The position numbers were made by a program, and so were the translations under genes. Below, in pieces: positions 25,490 to 34,048 of a DNA stretch of 47,813 nucleotides; within the stretch, counting starts at the first letter, position 1; the number at the start of each line of letters is the position of its first letter. Source of the DNA: CAZTDD01 sp964612675 (GTDB taxonomy: Bacteria > Hinthialibacterota > Hinthialibacteria > Hinthialibacterales > JAKPRU01); NCBI GenBank assembly GCA_964612675.1, contig CAZTDD010000040.1, positions 1 to 47,813 of the forward strand, written 5' to 3'. The notes beneath the pieces were generated by a model, which made no database searches, was not told the origin of the DNA, and saw only the letters and a list, made by a program, of their open reading frames with translations.

Positions 25490-27088
25490 TCACGCATACA
25501 CCGAGTAATCGATCTCCTGGAAGATGCTGTCTCTGTGTTCGAAATCGGAAAGAACCGCCTCGTCGATTCGGTTGTTGCTGACTTGCTCCCAAAGTTCGGT
25601 GAAGCGGTGAACGTGTTCACGGGTACGCCGCACGGCGTACGGAACGGCGGTTTCAGTGGTCATAATAAAGGCCCAATCGCTGCTTTGGGCGAGAAGAAGT
25701 TCGCGGGCCGCCTGATTGAGGGCGCGCCGTAGAACACCCTCGGCATTCGGATGCCGCTGCGCCATCTCCGCCATCCGCGATTCGGCGAGATGAAGATGCC
25801 GATAGATCCAATCATTGCTGGCATTCAACCAGACCTCATTATACCCCTTGTCTCCCCATGATGAGGCACTCGGCTGAACCACTTGCAGCTCGGGAAACCG
25901 TTCCAAATACTCGGTGGCGCCGCTCATCTGAATCACGTCCTGGTCGCAGTGGATTTTGCGGCAAAGAAACTCAATGAAGTCGGGCCCCTCATACCACCAG
26001 TGCCCAAAGAGTTCCGCGTCGTACGGGGCCACGATAATCGGCGGCTGACCGAGAACACCGCTCAGATGCCGACATTGATGTTGTCGGTTGAACATGAAAT
26101 TGCCTGCGTGTTCGGCGGCGCGCTCGCGCGCGATCTCCGGTCGGTAAGGCTGTTTTTCCGATAGACCGATCTTGGCACCGGTAATGCGGTGATATTTAAG
26201 CCCGACGTTTCGCCGGACACCGTCGCTGTGAAGATAGGGACGGATCCAGTCATAGGGAGCGTCATAGCCGAGGTCTCTATAGAACTCGCGATACTCGAAG
26301 TCTCCCGGATAGCCCTCTTCCCTGCTCCAGACCTGTCGGGACGATTCGATATCACGCCCGAAGGCGGCCACGCCGGACGGGGTCCGTACAGGGGAAAAAA
26401 CACCCTTGCGAGGGCTGGGCTTGCCATAGAGAAGACCGTGCGCGTCCAGGAAGAAATACTCAAGACCTTCTGCATTGAGATGTTTATCCAGGGCGGGCGC
26501 GTAACCGCATTCCGGCAGCCAGATCCCACGTGCAGCTCGTCGAAAATGTTTTTGGTAATTGAGTTGAGCAACTCGAATTTGTGCTCGAACCGCGTTTTCC
26601 GTCTTCATTAAAGGCAGGAACCCATGGGTCGCTCCACAAGTGATAATATCGAGAACACCGGCATCCTGGAGTGACTTGAATCCCTCGAGCACACTTCGTC
26701 CGTAACGCCTCGTATAGAGATCGTGAGCGAGCCGCAGTTTGCGCTGGTACATCAAAGCGGAATCGTGATATACCGCGTCTTGACCGGAAGAGGTGCGTTC
26801 TACTTCTTTGTCAGTCAGTTCAATCAACCGTTCGAGCCGCCGGACGGTTCGGTCTTGAAGCAATGGGTCGACAAGCATTTCGCACAAAGGAGGCGTAAGC
26901 GACATGGTGATCCGGAAATCGATACCGTCATTGATCAGTCGCTCGTAGCCCGCGAGCAGGGGAAGGTATGTTTCAATGATCGCCTCAAATAACCAATCTT
27001 CTTCCAGAAACTCGGGGTGTTCGGGGTGACGGATGAACGGCAAATGAGCATGGAGAACCAAACATACATAACCCTTTGGTGAAACCAT
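25490..27088 (-). CDS. GH57-family 1,4-alpha-glucan branching enzyme
   Basis: Introduces alpha-1,6 branches into glycogen-like glucan. The 532-residue protein has the GH57 (beta/alpha)7 barrel with HAHLPFIRHPEHPEFLEEDWL near the start, the nucleophile motif GIWLPECGY (Glu near residue 191) and the acid motif APYDAELFGHWWYEG (Asp near 355). A C-terminal helical domain (PSASSWGDKGYNEVWLN onward) is typical of the Thermococcus and Thermotogales-type branching enzymes. Start at 27088 has AAGGAG ten bases upstream. It follows the DUF4912 gene by 68 bases; that pairing recurs in many genomes and supports a storage-polysaccharide role. Branching versus amylopullulanase activity is inferred from length and motifs. 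Confidence 0.9.
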   Translation of the reverse strand: MVSPKGYVCLVLHAHLPFIRHPEHPEFLEEDWLFEAIIETYLPLLAGYERLINDGIDFRITMSLTPPLCEMLVDPLLQDRTVRRLERLIELTDKEVERTSSGQDAVYHDSALMYQRKLRLAHDLYTRRYGRSVLEGFKSLQDAGVLDIITCGATHGFLPLMKTENAVRAQIRVAQLNYQKHFRRAARGIWLPECGYAPALDKHLNAEGLEYFFLDAHGLLYGKPSPRKGVFSPVRTPSGVAAFGRDIESSRQVWSREEGYPGDFEYREFYRDLGYDAPYDWIRPYLHSDGVRRNVGLKYHRITGAKIGLSEKQPYRPEIARERAAEHAGNFMFNRQHQCRHLSGVLGQPPIIVAPYDAELFGHWWYEGPDFIEFLCRKIHCDQDVIQMSGATEYLERFPELQVVQPSASSWGDKGYNEVWLNASNDWIYRHLHLAESRMAEMAQRHPNAEGVLRRALNQAARELLLAQSSDWAFIMTTETAVPYAVRRTREHVHRFTELWEQVSNNRIDEAVLSDFEHRDSIFQEIDYSVYA

Positions 27089-27156
27089 AAAGCAGTATCT
27101 CCTTGTTCACAGATGCAAGACGGCGCGCGCCTTACTGACGAGTCGTGTGACGATTC

Positions 27157-27990
27157 TCAGCGGCTCTGGAGGTCCCCTGAACTGATGGTAAGGGCTCCGG
27201 ACCAGCCAAAACGCTGCGACTGACGGGTAATGACTCTGTGGAGGTTCTCCGAGCTGCCGACCGTTTCCGGGCTCAGGTCTCCATACACATCGGCCAATTT
27301 GCGATAGCGCTCGACAATCGTGAGCCATTCCTCCTCATCTTGGAAACTCGGCTGCGCCGCCGGGACACAAATTTCGTCGGAAGAGACGATCGATGCAAAC
27401 TGACCGTCTGCGAGTACCAACCCGAGCTCAAAGGTGTAGTGCTGATCGGGTTTAACGGGTAGATACCAGTTGCGCGAATCCAGAAGGACGGGCAAGTCGC
27501 GATGTGTGCCGCCGTCCATCTCGTGTATTCTGAGTACCGAGAGAGATTGATGGAACACCCAATCGCCATATTTCGACCGAATCTCAGCCTCACGTTCCGG
27601 CGAGATCTCCCAGTAGACGAATACCCAGTAAGGATCCCGGGCCATCGCCTTCAACGCGGTCGCTGGAAGGCGACTCGGCAGTGGAGGCCCCTCCTCGCCG
27701 ACATAATCCCCGGCGGGTGGCGGAGTCATATACTGAGGGGCGCCGGGAGTCGGACGAGGCGAGCTTATAGAGATCGCTTCGCTTGCCCCGACTGCCTTCG
27801 GGATTTCCGGTATGTAAACCTCGGGGACGCTTGAAGGATTGTCAGTCCGCCCCGGTTCAGTTTCCTGGGTCAGCGCAGTCAGCGCCTTAATCAGCGCCGC
27901 CTTGCCCATCTTGCTACGCCCCGGAATGGCGTGTTTTTGCGCCTGGCTATAGAGTTCCGCCTTGGTCATTCGTTCAAGTTCTGGTTTCAT
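27157..27990 (-). CDS. DUF4912 protein with an N-terminal SAP/Rho-like domain
   Basis: A 277-residue protein. Residues 1-40 (MTKAELYSQAQKHAIPGRSK then GKAALIKAL) form a SAP or Rho-N-like helix-turn-helix segment that may bind nucleic acid. A Pro-rich linker follows. Residues 100-200 are the DUF4912 domain (MARDPYWVFVYWEISPERE, then LSVLRIHEM and DSRNWYLPVKPDQHYTFELG), a beta-rich fold of unknown activity with an invariant-looking FVYWE. It is encoded directly before GH57 on the same strand, a recurrent pairing that suggests a role in glycogen metabolism or its regulation. It is divergent from the nitrilase gene. Function is not established. Confidence 0.85.
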   Translation of the reverse strand: MKPELERMTKAELYSQAQKHAIPGRSKMGKAALIKALTALTQETEPGRTDNPSSVPEVYIPEIPKAVGASEAISISSPRPTPGAPQYMTPPPAGDYVGEEGPPLPSRLPATALKAMARDPYWVFVYWEISPEREAEIRSKYGDWVFHQSLSVLRIHEMDGGTHRDLPVLLDSRNWYLPVKPDQHYTFELGLVLADGQFASIVSSDEICVPAAQPSFQDEEEWLTIVERYRKLADVYGDLSPETVGSSENLHRVITRQSQRFGWSGALTISSGDLQSR

Positions 27991-28315
27991 GGCCTCGTTC
28001 TCTCTTTCCTTTCGTGGCTCTATTCGGTACGCCTGTGTATCTGTACAAGTTCAGCACCGTTGTGAAATTCCAAACACATCTCGAAACATTAGAATCCGAG
28101 GTACTACTATTCTAACTTCGCCTTCTCGGCAATCAAACCATATCCCCGTGAGGGAGCGACGAGTGTCCTCGATGCGTGTGTCGATGCAGGGACAGAGATC
28201 GTCGGCTGCTCGAAATGCGACAGCACGACAAACACGCGAGAAAGAACGTTTTTTGTCGGACTGGGGCTCGTAATACCGAGTATGCTACTCTTTCCATAGA
28301 AAGGTCCGGCCCCCT
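27991..28315. other. Divergent intergenic region
   Basis: 325 bases between the DUF4912 gene (minus) and the nitrilase gene (plus), with no supported ORF. A perfect seven-base inverted repeat, TTAGAAT and ATTCTAA, lies at 28089-28095 and 28109-28115 with a 13-base gap and could be an operator or weak hairpin. TATGCT at 28281-28286 is a possible -10 for the nitrilase, without a good -35. Confidence 0.4.
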
Positions 28316-29194
28316 ATGAGACGTAAATTCTTTGTACAGACTTTATCAGGCACCATTTCATGCCGCTGGACGATCTTGTGGGCGGCGGTGGCATTCGCCA
28401 CAATGTATTCATCCGAAGCACTGGGAGAAAAGGTATCGATGAAGACACTGCGCGTAGCTGTCTGCCAGACATTCTGTATCGACAGCGACCGGGAAGGCAA
28501 TTTCGTTCGGATAGAAACCGCCCTTCAGGCCGCCCAAGAACAGGGAGCGCAGATCGCGTGCTTTCCGGAAACTTGCATTCTGGGATGGGTCAATCCGGAA
28601 GCCCACTCGGTGGCGTGTCCGATTCCGGGCGAAGATAGCGAACGTCTCAGCGATTTGGCGAGACGGTATGGGATGATGATCGTCGCCGGACTTGCCGAGA
28701 AGGATGGTACAAAGTTGCATGACTCGGCGGTGCTGATCGATTCGGATGGAACGATTCTGCTCAAACATCGGAAGATGAACATTCTCACGAACCTGATGAC
28801 CCCCGCGTATACTCCCGGTAAGGAGATTCGGGCAACAAATACGCGATTCGGCCGGCTGGGACTCTTGATCTGCGCGGATACATTTGTCGCCGAGCACCTA
28901 GAGGCAATGAAGAAGCAAGAACCGGATCTTGTGTTGGTACCGTACGGCTGGGCGGCGGAAAAAGACAAGTGGCCGGAGCATGGGAAGAACTTGGCGGCCA
29001 CTGTGTCAAGAGCCGCCGAAGGGATCGGGGCTCCGGTGGTAGGTGTGGACCTGGTTGGTTCCATCACAAACGGCCCGTGGACGGGACAGACATACGGAGG
29101 CCAAAGTGTTGTTGCGGACGCGTCGGGCAAGATCCTCGCTGTAGCCAAGGACCGGGACGCCGATGTTCTGGTCATTGATATCCCGATCCAATGA
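28316..29194 (+). CDS. Exported nitrilase-superfamily carbon-nitrogen hydrolase
   Basis: A 292-residue amidase/nitrilase-fold enzyme preceded by a hydrophobic signal (ILWAAVAFATMYSSEALG). The catalytic triad is visible: Glu in CFPETCILGW (near residue 83), Lys in LKHRKMNILTN (near 150) and Cys in LLICADTF (near 185). An export signal is unusual for this superfamily, since most members are cytoplasmic, and points to a periplasmic or surface amide hydrolase. Similar secreted members occur in carbohydrate- and mucin-degrading phyla. Substrate unknown. A shorter start at Met42 (MKTLRVAVCQTF) would remove the signal and give a cytoplasmic enzyme; upstream ribosome-binding evidence is weak for both. 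Confidence 0.85.
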   Translation: MRRKFFVQTLSGTISCRWTILWAAVAFATMYSSEALGEKVSMKTLRVAVCQTFCIDSDREGNFVRIETALQAAQEQGAQIACFPETCILGWVNPEAHSVACPIPGEDSERLSDLARRYGMMIVAGLAEKDGTKLHDSAVLIDSDGTILLKHRKMNILTNLMTPAYTPGKEIRATNTRFGRLGLLICADTFVAEHLEAMKKQEPDLVLVPYGWAAEKDKWPEHGKNLAATVSRAAEGIGAPVVGVDLVGSITNGPWTGQTYGGQSVVADASGKILAVAKDRDADVLVIDIPIQ

Positions 29195-29409
29195 CAGCGG
29201 ATCATTGAGAAATACAGACGATGTGTATCGCGACTCACTGGGTGTTGTCCCCCGATACAATTCAGATCCGCGCTTTGTTCTTGGAATACGCAGCCAATGC
29301 GGAAGCATCGTAGAGAACAGCTTGCAGCCGCCCCCCACCGTAGTATGAACGCAAAGAATTCGTACACATTATACTGCGTATGGATGTAAACGTCAGGAAT
29401 ATCATTCCC

Positions 29410-29437
29410 TTGACCGTACCCGGTACAGGCTTATAGT
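29410..29437 (+). promoter_or_regulatory. Sigma-70 type promoter with a palindrome in the spacer
   Basis: TTGACC (29410-29415) and TATAGT (29432-29437) are 16 bases apart and face the isomerase gene. GTACC-C-GGTAC (29416-29426), a perfect inverted repeat, fills the spacer, where a repressor would block RNA polymerase. The rest of the 309-base gap (29195-29503) shows no gene. Confidence 0.5.
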
Positions 29438-29503
29438 CAAACATAGTCAGTTTTTCGAGCGGGCGTTAGCCACATAACCTATACCAATTCAAAGGATTAC
29501 GAG

Positions 29504-30472
29504 ATGACGAGCAGTTACACGACCGACCGACGCACATTTCTTCGAGCAACAGGTGTGGGATTCGCAGTAGCGGCAACGTCCCCAGGAACTCTGTTCGCCG
29601 CCGGAAAAGGAAATCTCATTGCGTGCCGGGATACCCACCTTAGAGAAGTGGACGCCTCCGATTCCTGGAATGCCATGAAGAAAATCGGCATAACCGGGGT
29701 CGAAGTCGACGTGGAGATCGACCGAACATGCCCGTACCTGTTTCACCCGGACAAGAAATATGCGGTCCGAACAGAGGGTGACATTGGTCAATTGGAGGAA
29801 GACATAGAGAAGAATGAAGTGAAGATTACTGCGTTCTGCCTTCCAAATCATTTTGACGAACGTCCGGAAGAAGAACTGTCTTGGATAAACGATATGATTG
29901 AGGTATCCAAAAAACTGAATGTCTCCGCAATTCGAATCGATTTCATGCCGAGAAAGATCAAGGATCGAGACGAGTATCTCAAGTTCGCCATTGAAATGGG
30001 GAAGAAAATAACCGATTGTGTCGATGGAACGAATATCCGGTTAGGGATCGAGAACCACGGATCCACGACAAACGATCCTGAGTTCCTCGATGCGCTTTTT
30101 GAGGGAGTCGGTTCCGATGCGCTTGGCCTTACACTGGATACGGGAAACTTCTACTGGTACGGCCACCCGTTGGACAGCCTATACACGATTTACGAAAAAT
30201 ATGCTAAGCGGGCGTGGCACACACATTGCAAGAGCATCGATTACCCGAGCAACGTGGAGAATATTAAGAGAAGAATGGGATGGGAATACGGGAAATATTG
30301 CTCCCCCATTTACGAAGGCGATATCGATTTCAAGAAAGTGATTTCCATTCTCCATGCAGCAGACTACAATGGCGATTTTTGTATCGAGAATGAGTCGCTG
30401 GGACGATTTCCGAAGGAGCAACGTCAAGAGATCCTAAAAAAAGAGGTAGACTATCTTAAAGGACTTGTATGA
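29504..30472 (+). CDS. Tat-exported sugar phosphate isomerase/epimerase-like TIM barrel protein
   Basis: A 322-residue xylose-isomerase-like TIM barrel (AP_endonuc_2 fold). The N-terminus has a twin-arginine signal, DRRTFLRATGVGFAVAATSPGTL (RRxFL at residues 9-13), indicating folded export with bound metal. Barrel marks are LGIENHG, LGLTLDTGNFYWYGHP and AWHTHCKSID, supplying Glu, Asp, His and His metal ligands. Enzymes of this kind isomerise or epimerise sugars or inositols, or act as dehydratases; substrate unknown. AAGGA lies eight bases before ATG. It leads a run with a HAD phosphatase and glycerate kinase, suggesting uronate, inositol or glycerate catabolism, though those partners are cytoplasmic. 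Confidence 0.88.
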   Translation: MTSSYTTDRRTFLRATGVGFAVAATSPGTLFAAGKGNLIACRDTHLREVDASDSWNAMKKIGITGVEVDVEIDRTCPYLFHPDKKYAVRTEGDIGQLEEDIEKNEVKITAFCLPNHFDERPEEELSWINDMIEVSKKLNVSAIRIDFMPRKIKDRDEYLKFAIEMGKKITDCVDGTNIRLGIENHGSTTNDPEFLDALFEGVGSDALGLTLDTGNFYWYGHPLDSLYTIYEKYAKRAWHTHCKSIDYPSNVENIKRRMGWEYGKYCSPIYEGDIDFKKVISILHAADYNGDFCIENESLGRFPKEQRQEILKKEVDYLKGLV

Positions 30473-30512
30473 CGATTGAATCTTTCGACAAGTGTGAAAA
30501 GAGCAAAGATCC

Positions 30513-31193
30513 ATGGAACTTTACGGACTGATATTCGATCTCGACGGTGTTATCGCCGATACGGAGGAGGTCAACGCCAAGGCTTCGATCAAGATGTTTG
30601 AAGACCTTTTCGGTATAAAAGGCATTCAAAGGAAGGATTTCGAGGCGGGCCTCGGTCGTGGCGCGGAAGCGTATGTTCGTGCGGCGGCGGATCTTCATGG
30701 TTTCGAGATGACATCAGAGCAACTGGACCAGGCCACGAAAGTGCGTCATGGCAACTTCATGAAGATTCTCGATACCGAACCGCTTCCTCCCTTCCCCGGC
30801 GTACTGGAGCTAATGGAAGAGGCAAAGAATCAGCCCAAATTCCGTGTTGGGATTGCCACATCGAGCAGTCGGGAGAAATCTCGCGCCGTCCTCGATTCCG
30901 CGCGCATTCCTTACCGTGATATGACCTACATCAACGGGGACGACGTTACAGAGAAAAAACCCTCACCGGAGATCTTTATGGTTTGTGCAGCACGGATGGG
31001 CGTGGTACCGCAGAGATGTGTCGTCATCGAAGACGCTCCGGACGGTGTGTCGGCGGCGAAAGCCGCTGGGAGTAAATGCCTCGCCGTCACGAATTCGGTC
31101 AGAGCGGACCGGCTGAATCATGCAGACAAAGTGGTTCAATCGCTGGGGGAGGTCGATACCGACCAGATTATTCGGCTGGTCGAGACGGAGTAG
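30513..31193 (+). CDS. HAD-superfamily hydrolase (beta-phosphoglucomutase-like)
   Basis: A 226-residue haloacid dehalogenase-type phosphatase or phosphomutase. Motif I is IFDLDGVIADT (residues 6-16, Asp nucleophile and Asp+2), motif II is GIATSSSREKSRAVL, motif III is the Lys of EKKPSPEIF, and motif IV is VVIEDAPDGVSAAKAAGSKC. A C1-type helical cap lies between residues 20 and 80. The pattern is closest to beta-phosphoglucomutase and related sugar-phosphate phosphatases. It begins 40 bases after the isomerase and precedes glycerate kinase by 83 bases on the same strand. Confidence 0.9.
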   Translation: MELYGLIFDLDGVIADTEEVNAKASIKMFEDLFGIKGIQRKDFEAGLGRGAEAYVRAAADLHGFEMTSEQLDQATKVRHGNFMKILDTEPLPPFPGVLELMEEAKNQPKFRVGIATSSSREKSRAVLDSARIPYRDMTYINGDDVTEKKPSPEIFMVCAARMGVVPQRCVVIEDAPDGVSAAKAAGSKCLAVTNSVRADRLNHADKVVQSLGEVDTDQIIRLVETE

Positions 31194-31276
31194 TGCCTTA
31201 ATGGATTCCGCTTCGCTTTAAGCCTATCCTGCATGAATCGCATCTATCGCGGTTTCCAATTAAAAGCGAGGATGCT

Positions 31277-32446
31277 ATGCCGACACAAATGAAGATCGTT
31301 CTCGCCCCAAACACGTTCAAAGAAAGCCTTCCCGCTCAGGAAGTATGTCGCGCGATGCGGGAGGGCGTCATCCGCGCCGGTTTTGAAGGGGAAATCGTCT
31401 TGGTTCCATTAGCCGATGGCGGTGACGGAACGATCGACGCTTTGGTCGCCGCCACTCACGGAGACATTCGGTCCGTTCGCGTCCCCGATCCGCTCGGGCG
31501 ACCGGTCAAGGCCCGTTACGGTGTTTTGGGTTCAGGCGACACGGCGGTCATCGAGATGGCGGAAGCCTCCGGCCTCTGGCGGATCAAACAACAGGATCGA
31601 AATCCTCTTCAAACGTCGACAAAAGGAACCGGCGAGTTGATCCGAGCCGCACTCAACGAAGGCATTCGCGACTTCATTATCGGCATCGGCGGCAGCGCCA
31701 CAGTCGACGGGGGCTCGGGGATGGCGGAGGCACTCGGTTACCGTTTCCTTGACAATGCGTCCAATCCGGTGAAGCCGAATGGGGGAAATCTGAGAAAGAT
31801 CAGCAAGATCGACGTTGCCGGAGTTCGCCGTGAACTCCGTGAAACGCGCTTTCGGGTGGCGTGCGATGTCAGTAACCCCTTACTGGGACCGGAAGGCGCG
31901 GCGGAAGTATTCGGCCCGCAAAAAGGCGCAACAGCCGAAATGACGAATCTTCTGGAGAAGGGGCTGGAGAATCTTTCCCATCTCTGGGAACATGATTTGG
32001 GGTATCGAGTCGCCAGTTTGCCCGGAGCGGGCGCTGCGGGCGGCCTTGGTGCGGGCCTTGTTGCATTCTGTGGCGCTGAATTGGCGCCGGGCTTCGATCT
32101 TGTAGCGGAATCCGCGAGACTCGACGACGCGTTAGAAGGAGCGGATCTTGTGTTGACCGGCGAGGGAAAAGTAGATGCCTCTACTGTTTTCGGTAAAGTG
32201 CCTTCGGGAGTGGCTCGGCGTGCGGGAGCGAAATCGATTCCCGTGGTTTGTCTGGCGGGAGAGGTTGCCGGGGATAGGAGTGGATTGCATCGTACAGGAG
32301 TTACGTTGGTTTCCTCAATCGTATCAGGACCGATGGATCTGGAATCGTCGATGAGCAACACACCGGCTCTCGTCACTCAGGCCAGCGAACAAATTATTCG
32401 GTTTTGGCTGGCCGTACGCAGAGATCAAGGGGACGCGAATTCATGA
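31277..32446 (+). CDS. Glycerate kinase (GarK/GlxK family)
   Basis: Phosphorylates D-glycerate with ATP, commonly to 2-phosphoglycerate in this family, feeding sugar-acid or glyoxylate catabolism into glycolysis. The 389-residue protein has the start MKIVLAPNTFKESLPAQEV, the PLADGGDGTIDAL phosphate-binding stretch, GGSATVDGGSGMAEALGY, and LTGEGKVDASTVFGKVPSG, all standard family motifs. GAGGA lies six bases before ATG 31277. Its stop overlaps the trkA start (ATGA), so an unrelated transporter regulator is coupled to it, an odd but compact arrangement. Confidence 0.93.
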   Translation: MPTQMKIVLAPNTFKESLPAQEVCRAMREGVIRAGFEGEIVLVPLADGGDGTIDALVAATHGDIRSVRVPDPLGRPVKARYGVLGSGDTAVIEMAEASGLWRIKQQDRNPLQTSTKGTGELIRAALNEGIRDFIIGIGGSATVDGGSGMAEALGYRFLDNASNPVKPNGGNLRKISKIDVAGVRRELRETRFRVACDVSNPLLGPEGAAEVFGPQKGATAEMTNLLEKGLENLSHLWEHDLGYRVASLPGAGAAGGLGAGLVAFCGAELAPGFDLVAESARLDDALEGADLVLTGEGKVDASTVFGKVPSGVARRAGAKSIPVVCLAGEVAGDRSGLHRTGVTLVSSIVSGPMDLESSMSNTPALVTQASEQIIRFWLAVRRDQGDANS

Positions 32447-33852
32447 AGATTGTGATCGTTGGCGCCGGTGAAGTTGGCAAGGGACTCGCAAAACAGCTGG
32501 TGGAAGAAGACCACCACGTAACTGTGGTCGAGCAGGATTCTTCCGTCATTTCAGAGCTCGAGGCGGAGTTGGACGCGTTGTGTATCGAGGGAAACGGCGC
32601 AAGCGCTCGAGTCCTGGAAGAGGCTGGGATCAAAACAGCCGACATGCTGGTCGCGGTCAGCGACCGGGATGAGATGAACATGGTGGCCTGCGCAGTGGCG
32701 CATTCATGGGGGGTAGCAGTTACGGTCGCGCGGGTCCGCAGCGAAGAATACATCATGAAGCATCGCTCCCGTTACCGGGAAGCGATGCACATCAATTTGC
32801 TGATCAATCCGGACGAAGTTGCCGCACAGGAATTCTCGAATCTTCTCCAGATTCCCATCGCGACCGAGGTGGCCGACTTTGCGGGCGGACGGATGAAACT
32901 AATCGGTTTTCGGGCGACACCGAAATCGCCCGTAGCCAATCATCAAATCAAAGACCTTCCATCTCTAGGATTCGGAGAATCGATTTTGGTGGCGTCCATT
33001 GTTCGTCACGGGGAGTTGATCATTCCGGGCGGGGATACGCGAATTGTGCCGGGAGACCGGTTGTTTGTGTTGGCGTATTCGGAAGCGGTTGACAAGGTTT
33101 CGCAGATGGGCGGGCGCGATCCGCGTCCCCCGAAACGCGTGGTCATTGTCGGTGGAAGCCGCGCTGCGTTTTATCTCGCCACACAGCTCGCCGAGGACAA
33201 CGTCCAATGTACCCTGATCGACGTGGACCGGACACGATGCGAGCGACTGGCGGGAGAGCTCGAAGAGACACTCGTAATGTGCGCAGATGGTACCGACGTG
33301 AAGAGTCTCGAAGAGGCCGGTGTGACGGGTGCGGAGGGATTCATTGCAGCCTCCGAGGACGATGAGACCAATATCCTTGCGGCGCTGCTCGCCAAGGAAC
33401 AGGGCGCGCAAAAAGTCATCAGTTTGCTGAGAAAACCTCAGTATTTACCTTTGATGGAACACATCCGTCTGATCGACGTCGCTCTCAACCCCCGACTCGC
33501 GACAATCAACGCGATCTTGCGCTTTGTCCGTCAGGGGCGAATCCTCTCCATCGCAACGATCTATGAAGATCGGGCAGAGGCGATGGAGGTGGTCGTTTCC
33601 TCGGATTCCCCGCTGATCAACCGGCCGCTCAAAGAGAATTTCCTTCCTAGAGACGTTCTACTTGGGGGTATCGTCAGAGGGGGCGAGATACGGATTCCTC
33701 GTGGAGACGATTCTCTACAAGCGGGTGACAGTGCGATTGTAATTGCGCCGCGCCGCATGATTAAGGAAATCAACGAACTCCTAGCCAAAGCGAAAATCAC
33801 AACCCGAATCCGCCGCTTCTTCACCGGCGAATCCGGACCGGTGGAAACATGA
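32443..33852 (+). CDS. trkA: Trk potassium uptake regulator TrkA
   Basis: Peripheral membrane NAD+/NADH-binding subunit that gates a TrkH/KtrB-type K+ channel. The protein, about 469 residues, is the classic duplicated form: RCK/TrkA_N Rossmann fold 1 (IVIVGAGEVGKGLAKQLVEED), TrkA_C, then a second TrkA_N (VVIVGGSRAAFYLATQLAED, where GGSRAA departs from GxGxxG) and TrkA_C. AAGGGGA 10 bases upstream and the ATGA overlap with the glycerate kinase stop set ATG 32443; the ORF opens at 32404. No TrkH/KtrB channel gene is nearby, so the membrane subunit must be elsewhere. Confidence 0.95.
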   Translation: MKIVIVGAGEVGKGLAKQLVEEDHHVTVVEQDSSVISELEAELDALCIEGNGASARVLEEAGIKTADMLVAVSDRDEMNMVACAVAHSWGVAVTVARVRSEEYIMKHRSRYREAMHINLLINPDEVAAQEFSNLLQIPIATEVADFAGGRMKLIGFRATPKSPVANHQIKDLPSLGFGESILVASIVRHGELIIPGGDTRIVPGDRLFVLAYSEAVDKVSQMGGRDPRPPKRVVIVGGSRAAFYLATQLAEDNVQCTLIDVDRTRCERLAGELEETLVMCADGTDVKSLEEAGVTGAEGFIAASEDDETNILAALLAKEQGAQKVISLLRKPQYLPLMEHIRLIDVALNPRLATINAILRFVRQGRILSIATIYEDRAEAMEVVVSSDSPLINRPLKENFLPRDVLLGGIVRGGEIRIPRGDDSLQAGDSAIVIAPRRMIKEINELLAKAKITTRIRRFFTGESGPVET

Positions 33853-34048
33853 AAAGCGTCGACAGAAGGGAGGCGCCTCTTTCAGCTCTGCACCCCGGCA
33901 GTCAGGCGGTCACAACATCGAATCTCTATCCGTTTCTAGTTGACGCATGAACGAGTAGAGCGTAAGCTATAAACGGAAGGAAGGGTTAACTGCGGTCTGA
34001 ATATTGCACATATAATGTGATTTCCATATCGAGCCACCTAAGAGGGGG

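Noticed and set aside
26173..26188. Sigma-54-like TGGCACCGGTAATGCG
   Set aside because: It lies in antisense orientation within the GH57 gene and no gene starts downstream on that strand.
30215..30230. Perfect sigma-54 consensus match TGGCACACACATTGCA on the plus strand
   Set aside because: It lies inside the isomerase gene where the bases encode the conserved WHTHC metal-site motif, so coding constraint explains it. It also warns that such matches can arise by chance.
33860..33885. GC-rich inverted repeat after trkA
   Set aside because: The stem is short with almost no loop (GGCGCC core) and includes wobble pairs; too weak to call a terminator.
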